A stretch of DNA of 64,000 bases. Source: Janibacter sp. A1S7. Lineage in GTDB: Bacteria > Actinomycetota > Actinomycetes > Actinomycetales > Dermatophilaceae. The notes below the pieces were generated by a model that was not told the origin of the DNA, did not search any database, and saw only the letters and a list, made by a program, of their open reading frames with translations. How positions within the stretch are numbered: the stretch's first letter is position 1; each line of letters opens with the position of its first letter. Shown here piece by piece: positions 32,061 through 40,015 of this stretch. Position numbers and translations under genes: made by a program. The stretch lies in NCBI RefSeq assembly GCF_037198315.1, contig NZ_CP144913.1:1922001-1986000 (forward strand), read 5' to 3'.

Positions 32061-32579
32061 ATGAGTGGCATGTCTAGTTTTGACTTTCTCGCTACTGAGC
32101 GACTTCTCCTTCCCCCGTTGTCGGTCGAGGACACGGATGCCTTGGTGGCGGTCTACAGCGATCCGCAGGTCCCTCGGTATGTCGGGGGCGATCGACTTAC
32201 TCCAGAAGCGATCGGCCTTCAAGTGGCCGATTTCACCCACGAGTGGCAAGAACGCGGCTACGGGCAGAGCGCAGTCATTCGCCGCGAGAACGGGCGGTTT
32301 TTGGGTCGCATCGGACTGCACTTCTGGCCCAACTGGGGAGAGACCGAACTCGGTTACGTCCTCTCCCGCGAGGCCCAGGGTCAAGGACTCGCTACCGAAG
32401 GGTGTCGAGCCTGGATCGACTGGGCGAGAAGGGACCGCACCATCCGTTCGCTCATCGCCAACATTCACCCGGAGAACACGGCCTCGATTCACCTGGCCAC
32501 CAAGCTGGGCTTCACCTTCGACAGGAACGATCAGACGCCGTCCGGCGTCCCGACCCTGATATTCCGGCTCGACGTGTGA
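32061..32579 (+). CDS. GNAT-family acetyltransferase
   Basis: 172 residues from ATG 32061 (ATG 32070 is also possible). RimJ/RimL-like: LATERLLLPPLSVEDTDALV, RFLGRIGLHFWPNWGETELG, then YVLSREAQGQGLATEGCRAW with the Q-G-x-G-x-A acetyl-CoA loop, and NIHPENTASIHLATKLGFTF near the end. The substrate is unknown. It starts about 50 nt beyond the dead ISL3 fragment, so its own promoter region may come from that debris. Confidence 0.85.
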   Translation: MSGMSSFDFLATERLLLPPLSVEDTDALVAVYSDPQVPRYVGGDRLTPEAIGLQVADFTHEWQERGYGQSAVIRRENGRFLGRIGLHFWPNWGETELGYVLSREAQGQGLATEGCRAWIDWARRDRTIRSLIANIHPENTASIHLATKLGFTFDRNDQTPSGVPTLIFRLDV

Positions 32580-32747
32580 CCAGCAGGTCACAGGTGTACC
32601 ACGAGTCTATGGACCTATCGATTAGCGGGATGATCTGAGAGCTGCTCAATGGCGCGGCGACTACCCCTACGGGACAGTTACCGTAGTCGCATAGTCTGCT
32701 CAGGCAGTCTTCTGTGTAAGTTCAGTCGCGCGAAGGTGAGGGACGTC

Positions 32748-33293
32748 ATGAGACAGTCTAGACAACCGCGGGCTGACCCCAAGCCGTTGCCGCCCACAGT
32801 GTCCATTTACCAGAATCCTGACTACGTGGAAGGCATCCTCCAGCAGACGTATGGACAGCCGCTGCTGACGGAGTTCGCCAACGAGGCCCGCAGCGAGCAC
32901 GGGAATTCGCAGGACACGACCGCGGGTGGGAAGGCCAAGGTGGGCCTGGCTGCGAAATTCCCTGGCTTGTTCGCTGGTGACGCAGCCGTGGAGGCCGACT
33001 ATGAGAGACGGCTTGGAAGCCAGCAGTTGACAGGCAGCACGGCGACGTCAAGAGCTCACTACACCCAGCCGTACTACCTGCACGTCGTTCGGTCCGTGCT
33101 CGGCCAGACCGGCCTGATCCAAGATGTAAAAGGTAGAGCCGACGCAGCCAACTTGCGACCAGGTGAGTTTGTCGAGTTTTCAGCATCATTCACGCCGAGC
33201 CAGGTCGTCGCATTGCTCGACATCGTCACGCCGGACTTGGTGGAGCAGATCGTCCGAAGGAACGGGTTCACAGAGGGTATGCGCTCCTTCTAG
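32748..33293 (+). CDS. DUF6414-like protein, N-terminal part (ends at an in-frame amber)
   Basis: 181 residues from ATG 32748. VSIYQNPDYVEGILQQTYGQ followed by a Gly/Lys-rich region and AHYTQPYYLHVVRSVLGQTG resembles the start of DUF6414 proteins (an aromatic-x(5)-V-x-S/G-I/Y-L-x-Q motif, a low-complexity linker, then a helical segment). It continues to GEFVEFSASFTPSQVVALLD and stops at TAG 33291-33293. The next 190-residue gene is in the same frame 9 nt later and looks like the remainder of the family. Either this is one gene with a nonsense mutation or a coupled pair. Confidence 0.55.
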   Translation: MRQSRQPRADPKPLPPTVSIYQNPDYVEGILQQTYGQPLLTEFANEARSEHGNSQDTTAGGKAKVGLAAKFPGLFAGDAAVEADYERRLGSQQLTGSTATSRAHYTQPYYLHVVRSVLGQTGLIQDVKGRADAANLRPGEFVEFSASFTPSQVVALLDIVTPDLVEQIVRRNGFTEGMRSF

Positions 33294-33302
33294 GGCGGTA
33301 CC

Positions 33303-33875
33303 GTGGAGAAGGTGCAGGAGTTCAAACTGCGCCTCGACGGGGACATGGACACTTGGGGTGCGATAGGACGATCGGCGACGGAGGCGGTGCGAGCCGATTT
33401 CCGCAGCGCGAAGACTCGTGAGTTCTACGGGCAGATCGGGGAAGGCGACGACCTGCTCACGTTTATCACTATGTGCGATGTCGAGCACTTCGTTGTGGAA
33501 GACGAGGATCGTATCCTTGACGGCCATTTCACTGTGCTCGGGAAGGTAGCTGGACCGCTGATGCAGGATGAACCGATCCTGTCGCGGAACAAGGTACTGG
33601 AGAGGATGCGTCCCGAGGCTGTGGATGAGCTGGTGCGGGTCATGAACGAGTCCGTGCAGGAGCAGACTGAGAAGATTAGCGCGCTGACTCAGGCCGATGA
33701 TGAGGAGACGAGCGAATCGGCTGCAGCAGCCGATCGAGTGGACCTCGATGGCGACGGGGACGAGGGGCATGACGAGGACGACGGCATGGCTGCGGCCGAC
33801 CTGTTCAACTTCACTCTCGACTCACGAGTTGCGGGGGCGTCCGTGCGGGTCATACCTGTTGCCGTCTACCTTTGA
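33303..33875 (+). CDS. DUF6414-like protein, C-terminal part
   Basis: 190 residues from GTG 33303, in frame with the upstream gene and separated from it only by TAG and three sense codons. Features are FYGQIGEGDDLLTFITMCDV, then EHFVVEDEDRILDGHFTVLG and KVAGPLMQDEPILSRNKVLE, an acidic low-complexity stretch (VDLDGDGDEGHDEDDGM) and a final strand ASVRVIPVAVYL. The last two blocks fit the end of a DUF6414-type protein (cytoplasmic, unknown function). A weak AGGGCGG precedes the GTG, so reinitiation is possible. Confidence 0.5.
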   Translation: MEKVQEFKLRLDGDMDTWGAIGRSATEAVRADFRSAKTREFYGQIGEGDDLLTFITMCDVEHFVVEDEDRILDGHFTVLGKVAGPLMQDEPILSRNKVLERMRPEAVDELVRVMNESVQEQTEKISALTQADDEETSESAAAADRVDLDGDGDEGHDEDDGMAAADLFNFTLDSRVAGASVRVIPVAVYL

Positions 33876-34105
33876 TCGGAATGCACAGCTGACGGTTGTT
33901 GCGCAACCCCCCGTGCTGATTGCTGCGTGGTGAAGTCATGCTCGTCTCGGTTGAGGAACCTCTTGCGGGCGGTCAGATGGCCGGGGCCTCGCCTGGGGCA
34001 TTTCCTCAGGCGAGGCCACTCCGACGTAGCGAGGAACCGACGGATCTTGCCCGCGCACTGATCCGCCATTCCGGACGGTGGTCTACCGCCGTCCCGATTT
34101 TCGTT

Positions 34106-34120
34106 ATACGATATTCGTAT
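34106..34120 (+). promoter_or_regulatory. Palindromic operator over promoter and start codon
   Basis: ATACGA-TAT-TCGTAT is a perfect inverted repeat whose right arm contains the first two bases of the ATG at 34119. TATACGAT inside it can serve as a -10, implying a leaderless mRNA. An RHH antitoxin bound here would cover both the promoter and the start codon. Confidence 0.6.
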
Positions 34121-34352
34121 GGTGAGCGAGGAGCAGATCCAGCGTTGGGCCGACGAAGCCGAGGCCGGGTACGACATCGAAGAGTTGAAGCGTCGCGGGC
34201 GTGGACGCCCGGGGCGTGGTGCCGAGCCGATGCAGGTTGTGGCGGTGCGGCTGACGGCTGAGGAGGTCGCTGCGCTGGATGCGGTGGCCGAGCGGGAGCA
34301 CCTGTCGCGTTCCGAGGCGATCCGGCGGGCGCTGGGTAACTTCGCCGCGTGA
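34119..34352 (+). CDS. RHH (CopG-type) antitoxin
   Basis: 77 residues. The C-terminal half is a ribbon-helix-helix: MQVVAVRLTAEEVAALDAVA then EREHLSRSEAIRRALGNFAA. The N-terminal part is a charged tail (EEQIQRWADEAEAGYDIEEL) and a basic RRGRGRPGRG linker, which probably contacts the toxin and DNA. It overlaps the next gene by 4 nt (GTGA). The operator palindrome at its start suits self-repression by the toxin-antitoxin complex. Confidence 0.85.
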   Translation: MVSEEQIQRWADEAEAGYDIEELKRRGRGRPGRGAEPMQVVAVRLTAEEVAALDAVAEREHLSRSEAIRRALGNFAA

Positions 34353-34591
34353 AGGTTCATCACAGCGCGCTCAAACATGGGGTATTGAGCGAGGACGCGG
34401 TGCAGGCCGCCAACTGGTCGCAGTGGATCGAGCCGCTTGAGAATGACGACTGGCCGCATCGTGAACTGCGGCTCGGGTTCGACACGCAAGCGCGGCTGCT
34501 GGAGATCGTCGTGCTGACCTTCGACGACGGTGATGAGTTGGTGATCCACGCCATGCCAGCGCGCAAGCAGTACTGGGAGCTCCTACCGTGA
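34349..34591 (+). CDS. BrnT-like toxin
   Basis: 80 residues from GTG 34349. VHHSALKHGVLSEDAVQAAN, then RELRLGFDTQARLLEIVVLT and DELVIHAMPARKQYWELLP match the actinobacterial small-toxin group related to BrnT (a ribonuclease fold: a K-H-G-x-s-x-D-A helix, an L-x-x-G-x-D...L-E-I/V strand pair, and an H-A-M-x-A-R end). Coupling to an RHH antitoxin supports a type II toxin-antitoxin module. Activity is not shown. Confidence 0.75.
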   Translation: MKVHHSALKHGVLSEDAVQAANWSQWIEPLENDDWPHRELRLGFDTQARLLEIVVLTFDDGDELVIHAMPARKQYWELLP

Positions 34592-34751
34592 CGCCCCGCG
34601 CGCAGGCCAGGGCAGTCTGAGGAACTGACGCGAGTCGCGGAGGATCACCAGCAGCCGAACCCAGACCGGACGCCTTTAGTCGATGGGAACGTCCGCAGCG
34701 CCGGTGTCCCGGTGGGGTGTCGGATACGGGACGACCGGCGCTACGGCCGGA

Positions 34752-35366
34752 TCAACGCCTCGAAGTCGCCTTCGTGGTCTGAGCCTTGGCTGCGATCCGT
34801 TGGCGTTCGATGGCCCGGTAGACGGTGGAGCGACCCACGCTAAACAGGTCGGCGACCTCGGCGGTGCTGTACTCGCCGCTGCTCACCAAGGACACCAGGT
34901 GGGCTTCCTGCTTTCGGGTGAGCTTCGGTTGCTTTCCACGCAGCCGTCCTTTGGCCTTGGCGACCTTCATGCCCTCGACGGTGCGAAGCCTGATGAGGTC
35001 AGACTCGAACTCAGCGACCATCGCGAGAACGTTGAACAGCAGCCGCCCGACAGCATCGGTGGGGTCATAGACCGACCCGCCGAGCGAGAGGCTGATCTGC
35101 CGGGAGGTGAGCTCATCAGCGATCGCCCGGGCATCCGGTAAGGACCTGGCCAAGCGGTCGAGCTTGGTGACGACCAGGGTGTCGCCGGCCCGGCAGGCAG
35201 CGAGTGCTTCGCGCAGCCCAGGGCGCTCTCGGTTGGTGCCGGTCAGGCCGTGGTCGACGTAGATCCGCTCGGTCTGGACCCCGAGGTTGCCCAGGGCGTC
35301 ACGTTGAGCGGTGAGATCTTGTTGATCGGTGGAGCATCGGGCGTACCCGACAAGCAGTGCGCTCAT
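34752..35366 (-). CDS. Serine recombinase (resolvase/invertase type)
   Basis: 204 residues from ATG 35366, with GGAGGT 5 nt upstream. The catalytic domain reads ALLVGYARCSTDQQDLTAQR (Ser in ARCST), then YVDHGLTGTNRERPGLREAL and VVTKLDRLARSLPDARAIAD. The C-terminal helix-turn-helix is SGEYSTAEVADLFSVGRSTV. It differs clearly from the recombinase at 4.3 kb in sequence and neighbours. No inverted crossover sites were found nearby; it may be the remains of a Tn3-like unit. The 160 nt before it hold no gene I can support. Confidence 0.85.
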   Translation of the reverse strand: MSALLVGYARCSTDQQDLTAQRDALGNLGVQTERIYVDHGLTGTNRERPGLREALAACRAGDTLVVTKLDRLARSLPDARAIADELTSRQISLSLGGSVYDPTDAVGRLLFNVLAMVAEFESDLIRLRTVEGMKVAKAKGRLRGKQPKLTRKQEAHLVSLVSSGEYSTAEVADLFSVGRSTVYRAIERQRIAAKAQTTKATSRR

Positions 35367-35525
35367 GGCGCACCTCCAATGAGATGGATCAGGCCAGACC
35401 ACAGGACGCAGCCGGCTCCGACATCGGACAACGTCCGACCTCATCAGCAGGCACCTCGATCCCGTCACCCGCAACATCGCCCGCCCCCACTAACCGATCC
35501 GACGAACGAGATCCCTGAGGGGCCC

Positions 35526-35837
35526 TCAGATGTCGTCCAGTAGCGGCGCCAGCTGATTGTCAACGATGTCGCGGATCAGATCCGGGTTGACCCGAAAGTA
35601 CTCATGGACAACCACGTTGCGGAGACCGGCTATCGAGGCCCACGGCGTGTCGGGGTGTTCCTGCCTGAAGTCCTCGGGCAGGGACTTCACTGCCTCGCCG
35701 ACAACGGCCAGGTTGCGGAGCACGGCGTCGTACGCCATCGAGCCCAACTCTGCCGAATCGAGATGGTCGCGGTAGGCGATGCATCGCGAGATTGCGGCCC
35801 GAATGTCTTCCAGGCGCTGCGCCTCCGAGCGGCTCAC
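35526..35837 (-). CDS. hepT: HepT-like toxin (DUF86)
   Basis: 103 residues, all-helical HEPN protein. RLEDIRAAISRCIAYRDHLD, AYDAVLRNLAVVGEAVKSLP and WASIAGLRNVVVHEYFRVNP, with the R-x(4-6)-H motif as RNVVVHEYF. HepT proteins are RNases held in check by a nucleotidyltransferase partner that AMPylates a nearby tyrosine (the Y in HEY). The start overlaps the mntA-like gene by 4 nt, giving the standard antitoxin-first order on the minus strand. Confidence 0.9.
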   Translation of the reverse strand: MSRSEAQRLEDIRAAISRCIAYRDHLDSAELGSMAYDAVLRNLAVVGEAVKSLPEDFRQEHPDTPWASIAGLRNVVVHEYFRVNPDLIRDIVDNQLAPLLDDI

Positions 35838-36154
35838 ACTGCAACCGCGTCTGCGAGCGCAGTAGTGGAGACCTCGTCGCGCAAGAGCGTTGCCGCAACG
35901 ACATCAACTCGGACGCCAAGCAGCTCACTCAGTTCCTCGGCGAGCCCGGCCACACGCAGCAGCTCGTTACCGTCCCCTGCGGTCAGGTCGACGAGAAGAT
36001 CCAGATCGCTGTCCTCTTCGGCATCGCCGCGCGCCACCGACCCAAAGAGACGTGGGTTGGTGGCGCTGTACCGTTCCAGCACGTCAACAACGCGACTCTC
36101 ATGCTGCGTGAGGGCAGCACGGAGTCTCAGCGACGCGGCGGTCAGTTCACTCAT
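35834..36154 (-). CDS. mntA: MntA-like nucleotidyltransferase antitoxin
   Basis: 106 residues. The minimal nucleotidyltransferase signature is complete: PRLFGSVARGDAEEDSDLDL, i.e. G-S-x-A-R-G-D...S-D-x-D-L, with the two catalytic Asp. It ends VRVDVVAATLLRDEVSTTAL. In characterised HepT/MntA pairs this enzyme transfers AMP groups to HepT and neutralises it. The next 260 nt (36155-36414) hold no gene I can support. Confidence 0.9.
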   Translation of the reverse strand: MSELTAASLRLRAALTQHESRVVDVLERYSATNPRLFGSVARGDAEEDSDLDLLVDLTAGDGNELLRVAGLAEELSELLGVRVDVVAATLLRDEVSTTALADAVAV

Positions 36155-36414
36155 AGGTCAAGGGTACCGAGAGACACTTCATCCAGGTCTCTCTTGTCGA
36201 GGTACTGCCCCCTGGAGCGACGTCACCGACCTGTTCGCATGGGGATCGTCTCCCGGGACGCGCGCCCAACCGAGAACGACGGTTCTTCGGTGGGCTCTGT
36301 CGCCATTCGAGCACGGGGCCCACCGAGGAGTAGCTTGAGGCGGCGCTCGACTTGGTCTGACACGAGTCGCTGATCCGGACGCGGATCGTCCGGTAACGGT
36401 TCTACGGTGGGTCC

Positions 36415-37017
36415 ATGAGTATCGAGACGAGCGCCGACGCGACGTTCGAGGTCATTCCTCTGACTGTCGAGACCTGGCCGGCTTTCGACGCCCTCGTGCA
36501 GCGCCACAACGGGATCTTCGGCGGCTGCTGGTGCATCTGGTTCCATCCAGACGGCCCCGAGCGCGGGCAGGGGGCCGAGGCCAACCGGGAGCTGAAGAAG
36601 CAGTACGTCGAGGCCGGCGCAGCCCACGCGGCGCTCGTCATGGACGGCGACGAGGCGATCGGGTGGGCGGAGTTCGGCACGCCGACCGAGCTGCCCACCC
36701 TCCACCATCGCAAGCAGTACGACGCCGAGAAGGACCAAGATCCCGACTACCGGATCACCTGTGTCTTCGTCGACCGGAGGTACCGCCGCCGAGGCGTCAC
36801 CGAGATCGCGATCCGCGGCGCCCTCGACCTCATCGCGCAGGCCGGTGGCGGCGTGGTCGAGGCCTATCCGCACGACTTGACGCACCAGACGAAGAAGATG
36901 TCCTCGTCGTTCCTCTACAACGGCACCCGCCGGCTCTACGAACGCCTCGGCTTCAGCTACGTCCGACCCAAGGGATTGAAGAACTGCGTGATGTCGATCG
37001 AGGTGGCGAAGCGATGA
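36415..37017 (+). CDS. GNAT-family acetyltransferase
   Basis: 200 residues. It has the GGCWCIWFHPDGPERGQGAE block of a distinct GNAT subgroup with a C-W-C motif, then AALVMDGDEAIGWAEFGTPT, ITCVFVDRRYRRRGVTEIAI (acetyl-CoA loop R-R-x-G-V) and RRLYERLGFSYVRPKGLKNC at the end. The substrate is unknown; some members are annotated as N-acetyltransferases acting on small molecules. The next gene starts 42 nt later on the same strand and may be co-transcribed. Confidence 0.85.
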   Translation: MSIETSADATFEVIPLTVETWPAFDALVQRHNGIFGGCWCIWFHPDGPERGQGAEANRELKKQYVEAGAAHAALVMDGDEAIGWAEFGTPTELPTLHHRKQYDAEKDQDPDYRITCVFVDRRYRRRGVTEIAIRGALDLIAQAGGGVVEAYPHDLTHQTKKMSSSFLYNGTRRLYERLGFSYVRPKGLKNCVMSIEVAKR

Positions 37018-37058
37018 GCACACGCGCTGCAGCGGGGTCGCCGATAGGGTCCCCGAGC

Positions 37059-37766
37059 ATGGACATGCTGAAGAGTGACGAGATCGCCCAAGCCCGCCTG
37101 GCCGAGTGGCGCAAGCTGGCCCAGGGACTGCATGCCCGCTACCTGGTCGCCGATTTCGGCACCGGCGCGCGGTTCATCGCCGCGGTGGGCGAGGAGGGCG
37201 ATGCGATCGGCCACTACCCCCGGGTGTCGCTGGGCCATGGGTACGTCGACCTCAAGCTGGTCACCGCGGATGCGATCTATCGCGACGACGAGGGCAACGA
37301 GCATGTCGTCGAATGGGTGACCCAGCAGGACGTCGACCTCGCTCGGCGAATCAGCGACATCGCCGCCAATCACAATCTCGATGCCGACCCGGCCTCGGTG
37401 AGCGTCGTCGAGCTCGGCCTCGACAGCACGCAATCCGCGACCATCGCACCGGTGTGGGCTGCCCTGCTGACAGGGAACGCCGACTCCCAGGGTCACGGGT
37501 CCCCGAGCGACGAGATCCGGGACGCCACGGGACGTGTGCCGAACCTGTGGTTCGGGGACGACGACGAGGGTGGGGCCCCGGGTCAGCGGTTCCACGTCGA
37601 GGTCTATGTGGCGCCCGAGGTGGCCGAGCAACGAATTGCCGCAGCCGTCGCCGCAGGTGGGATCGTCGTCGATGACAGCGACGCACCGTCGCTCACCGTC
37701 CTCGCTGACCAAGAGGGCAACAAGGGGATATTGTGCGTCGCCCAGCCCCCTGCGAAGACGGGCTGA
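37059..37766 (+). CDS. 4a-hydroxytetrahydrobiopterin dehydratase-like / VOC fusion
   Basis: 235 residues from ATG 37059. The N-terminal half resembles pterin-4a-carbinolamine dehydratase (PhhB/DCoH): YVDLKLVTADAIYRDDEGNE and QDVDLARRISDIAANHNLDA, although the usual H-H...H catalytic triplet is not fully apparent. The C-terminal half is VOC/glyoxalase-like (PNLWFGDDDEGGAPGQRFHV, then VEVYVAPEVAEQRIAAAVAA). The same fusion occurs in other actinobacteria, where its role is unproven. The next 155 nt hold no gene. Confidence 0.7.
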   Translation: MDMLKSDEIAQARLAEWRKLAQGLHARYLVADFGTGARFIAAVGEEGDAIGHYPRVSLGHGYVDLKLVTADAIYRDDEGNEHVVEWVTQQDVDLARRISDIAANHNLDADPASVSVVELGLDSTQSATIAPVWAALLTGNADSQGHGSPSDEIRDATGRVPNLWFGDDDEGGAPGQRFHVEVYVAPEVAEQRIAAAVAAGGIVVDDSDAPSLTVLADQEGNKGILCVAQPPAKTG

Positions 37767-37921
37767 ACCACCAACCGCGGCACGCCGGGACGGAGTCCGG
37801 GGACGAGTCCAGCGCGTCGTAGACCCCATCCTGCACTGGCACGCTCCGCGAGCCGATCCTTCCACGGCACGGCAACCATGTGCAGCGCGCAGCCCCTCAA
37901 TGCTCGGGAAAGTAGGCGCGT

Positions 37922-38317
37922 TCACCCAGACGCAACCGGCGCGAGGAGCTCGACACGGTTCCCCTGTCCATCGGCCGTATGGCAGCGCTCGTTTCCGGGG
38001 AAGTTGTGCCGTTGACTCCAGTCGACGCCGAACCCTAAGTCGACCAGTCGTTCGGCGACGGCCTCGAGTTCAGTCACACTGGCGAACTGCAGAGCGGGGT
38101 GCGCTTTGAGTGCGGGATAGAACGGATCCTCTACCCCGACATGGATTTCAGCGCTCACGCTCCCGCCTTCGTCGTATGCCCGAAACCACACTCCACCTTT
38201 CGGCTTCAGGTCTTCTGGCTTCTCCACCTCGCTCAGCCCAAGGCCCTCTGCGTAGAACCGCCGCGCCGTGCCCTCCGTCCCCGGAGGGCACGCAACCTGT
38301 ACGTGGTGCAGTCTCAT
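37922..38317 (-). CDS. VOC-family (glyoxalase-like) protein
   Basis: 131 residues. Two beta-alpha-beta-beta-beta units: MRLHHVQVACPPGTEGTARR to GGVWFRAYDEGGSVSAEIHV, and HPALQFASVTELEAVAERLV to CHTADGQGNRVELLAPV. The metal-site positions are His5 in the first strand, a Glu at AEIHVG, and a final Glu in RVELLAP, the spacing of metal-binding VOC enzymes. The substrate cannot be predicted; family members include dioxygenases, resistance proteins and epimerases. Confidence 0.85.
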   Translation of the reverse strand: MRLHHVQVACPPGTEGTARRFYAEGLGLSEVEKPEDLKPKGGVWFRAYDEGGSVSAEIHVGVEDPFYPALKAHPALQFASVTELEAVAERLVDLGFGVDWSQRHNFPGNERCHTADGQGNRVELLAPVASG

Positions 38318-38377
38318 GGATTCTCCTTGCCAATCGTCGACACAAACACTCTATGCAGCATGGGCAGGTACTCCGAT

Positions 38378-38454
38378 GAGCGATCCGCTTCCGGTTCCCG
38401 TTGGCAGTCAGAGGGACGTGTCACTCCAGGGTGATTGCTGGTCAGTCTCCATCT
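38378..38454 (-). repeat. 76-nt repeat, copy 2
   Basis: Inverse orientation to 24232-24309; the two share AACGGGAACCGGAAGCGGAT and TCCCTCTGACTGC exactly. It lies in the 3' flank of the RelA/SpoT-domain gene. Confidence 0.65.
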
Positions 38455-38479
38455 TCGGCGCTCAGCCAAGCCTCGCACC

Positions 38480-39526
38480 TCAGGCGGTCTGGAGTAGGTG
38501 GTCGTCGAGGCGCGACTCCACGAACTCGGTGAACATCGAGGTATCGGCGTAGTAGTTGGGGTAGGCGGCCTGCAGTTGGCTGATCCGCGCGATATTGACG
38601 AGCACGGCGTCGAGGTCGTCGTCGTTCAGCGCCTCCAACTCGGTCAGGCGCGCCTCCGCCTTGGCCATAGTCTCGTGAACGGTGACCGTCAACGCCCCGG
38701 CCGAGCGCCGCAGTTCCAGAGTCAGAGCGTTGCGGCGATCGCTGGTCGCGTGGTTCCCAGCGATGGCTGCGTAGCCGCGGAGGCGGCCAACGATGCCCAA
38801 GCGGTTCTCCAAGTCCGCCAACTCATCGAGCAACTCAGGGACGGAGGCCGCAGCACCCGGCACCGGAGCCGTGCCCTCCTCGTGGGCCATGAGCGAACTG
38901 ACCAAGATGAAGAAGCGGATGACGTCCGCCTCGCCCTTGCTGTACTTCAACTCACTGCCGGAGAACAGGTCCATCGTCTCGACCGCGGTCGCCCAAGCGT
39001 GCTGCAACTGTGTGCGGACCTGGAGCTCGATCCGCAGGCCGTGGTACTCCTCCTTGGAGGCCCCGTACTCGTAGGCGAGGTGGACGCCTCGGTAGCCCGA
39101 ACGTTTCGGGCCGGGGTCGTCGTGGAGGTAATCATAGACCCGGGTGACACGGTTGCGGGATCGGGGCAAGTCGCGCAAGTCCTCCACGAGGCGTTCGACC
39201 TCAGGCACCGACTCGAACACGACTCGGCAGCCCCCAAGGTCATGCATGGTGGTCACGCTCATGGTCGGGATGCGGGCCAACTTGTCGAGAATGGTCGGGA
39301 GGCGCTTGAGCCGCTGCGCGACGACCGCGTTGGGGTTCACGGCCAGCGCCTTCTGCCGGACCGTCACCGTCACGGCATTCAGCGGAAAGGCGTGCGCGCT
39401 GCGGAAGTTGCTCAGGACGGCGCGGGCTTCCGCTAGTTTCTCGGGCGTGCCCTTGCCCTTTCCAACCAATTTGCTGGCGCGACCAACCGCGCTCTTGGAG
39501 TGCTCCGGGACAACGCGGGTGACCAT
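38480..39526 (-). CDS. Stand-alone RelA/SpoT nucleotidyltransferase-domain protein
   Basis: 348 residues from ATG 39526. The (p)ppGpp-synthetase fold is clear: VVAQRLKRLPTILDKLARIP, SVTTMHDLGGCRVVFESVPE, then GPKRSGYRGVHLAYEYGASK and LRIELQVRTQLQHAWATAVE. No HD hydrolase, TGS or ACT domain is present, so it is not the housekeeping Rel. About 150 C-terminal residues, partly coiled (EARLTELEALNDDDLDAVLV), are of no family I recognise. Stand-alone RelA/SpoT proteins in accessory regions include toxic alarmone synthetases and phage-defence proteins (FaRel, CapRel groups); which one this is cannot be told. Confidence 0.8.
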   Translation of the reverse strand: MVTRVVPEHSKSAVGRASKLVGKGKGTPEKLAEARAVLSNFRSAHAFPLNAVTVTVRQKALAVNPNAVVAQRLKRLPTILDKLARIPTMSVTTMHDLGGCRVVFESVPEVERLVEDLRDLPRSRNRVTRVYDYLHDDPGPKRSGYRGVHLAYEYGASKEEYHGLRIELQVRTQLQHAWATAVETMDLFSGSELKYSKGEADVIRFFILVSSLMAHEEGTAPVPGAAASVPELLDELADLENRLGIVGRLRGYAAIAGNHATSDRRNALTLELRRSAGALTVTVHETMAKAEARLTELEALNDDDLDAVLVNIARISQLQAAYPNYYADTSMFTEFVESRLDDHLLQTA

Positions 39527-40015
39527 GCACGCGACCGTAACCGACGACACCGACACTCTGCCGAGAGTTCCTTCATGTACCTGGCCAAGCTGACTTGTTC
39601 CCTGCCGCGGCGACCCGCACCCGGACGAGTTCCGCTGTTCCTCGCCGCAGTAATGAAGACCCCGAAGACAACCTGCGGGTGGCGGGTCATAGTGGGCGGT
39701 TTGCGGCGGGCTTCGCCAGGGCAGGCCAGTCCCGAATGACGAACCCCCGTCGAATTCAAGCCATACCTGATCTGAATAACGACGGCCCGCGCATGGCATC
39801 GTCCCGCAAGACCCGTCCGGTGATCTGCCCGGTGACCGGGCCCTATACGACACGAAGCAGACAGCCTCCTCCCAACTCAGTGGCGCGCGATCGCCCGTCT
39901 GGACGACCCCGGCTTGAACAAAGGTCATTGGCAAACTGACGTGATCCGAAACAAGCGGTTCGCTGTATGAACTGCGCTTCTGCAGATGTCGCTGCTTCCG
40001 GGTCTCGTCAGCTGA
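39527..40015. other. Gene-free junction between accessory and core DNA
   Basis: About 490 nt with no convincing gene, tRNA, inverted repeat or attachment site by eye. Short open frames here lack homology-like features. To the right all genes are core chromosomal ones. Confidence 0.5.

Noticed and set aside
36223..37023. A 266-codon minus-strand frame opposite the CWC-type GNAT gene
   Set aside because: The plus-strand protein has clear GNAT blocks; the minus frame is a shadow.
39527..40015. An attachment site or tRNA at the accessory/core border
   Set aside because: No t(m)RNA 3' end or direct repeat pair visible; no tyrosine integrase in the window.
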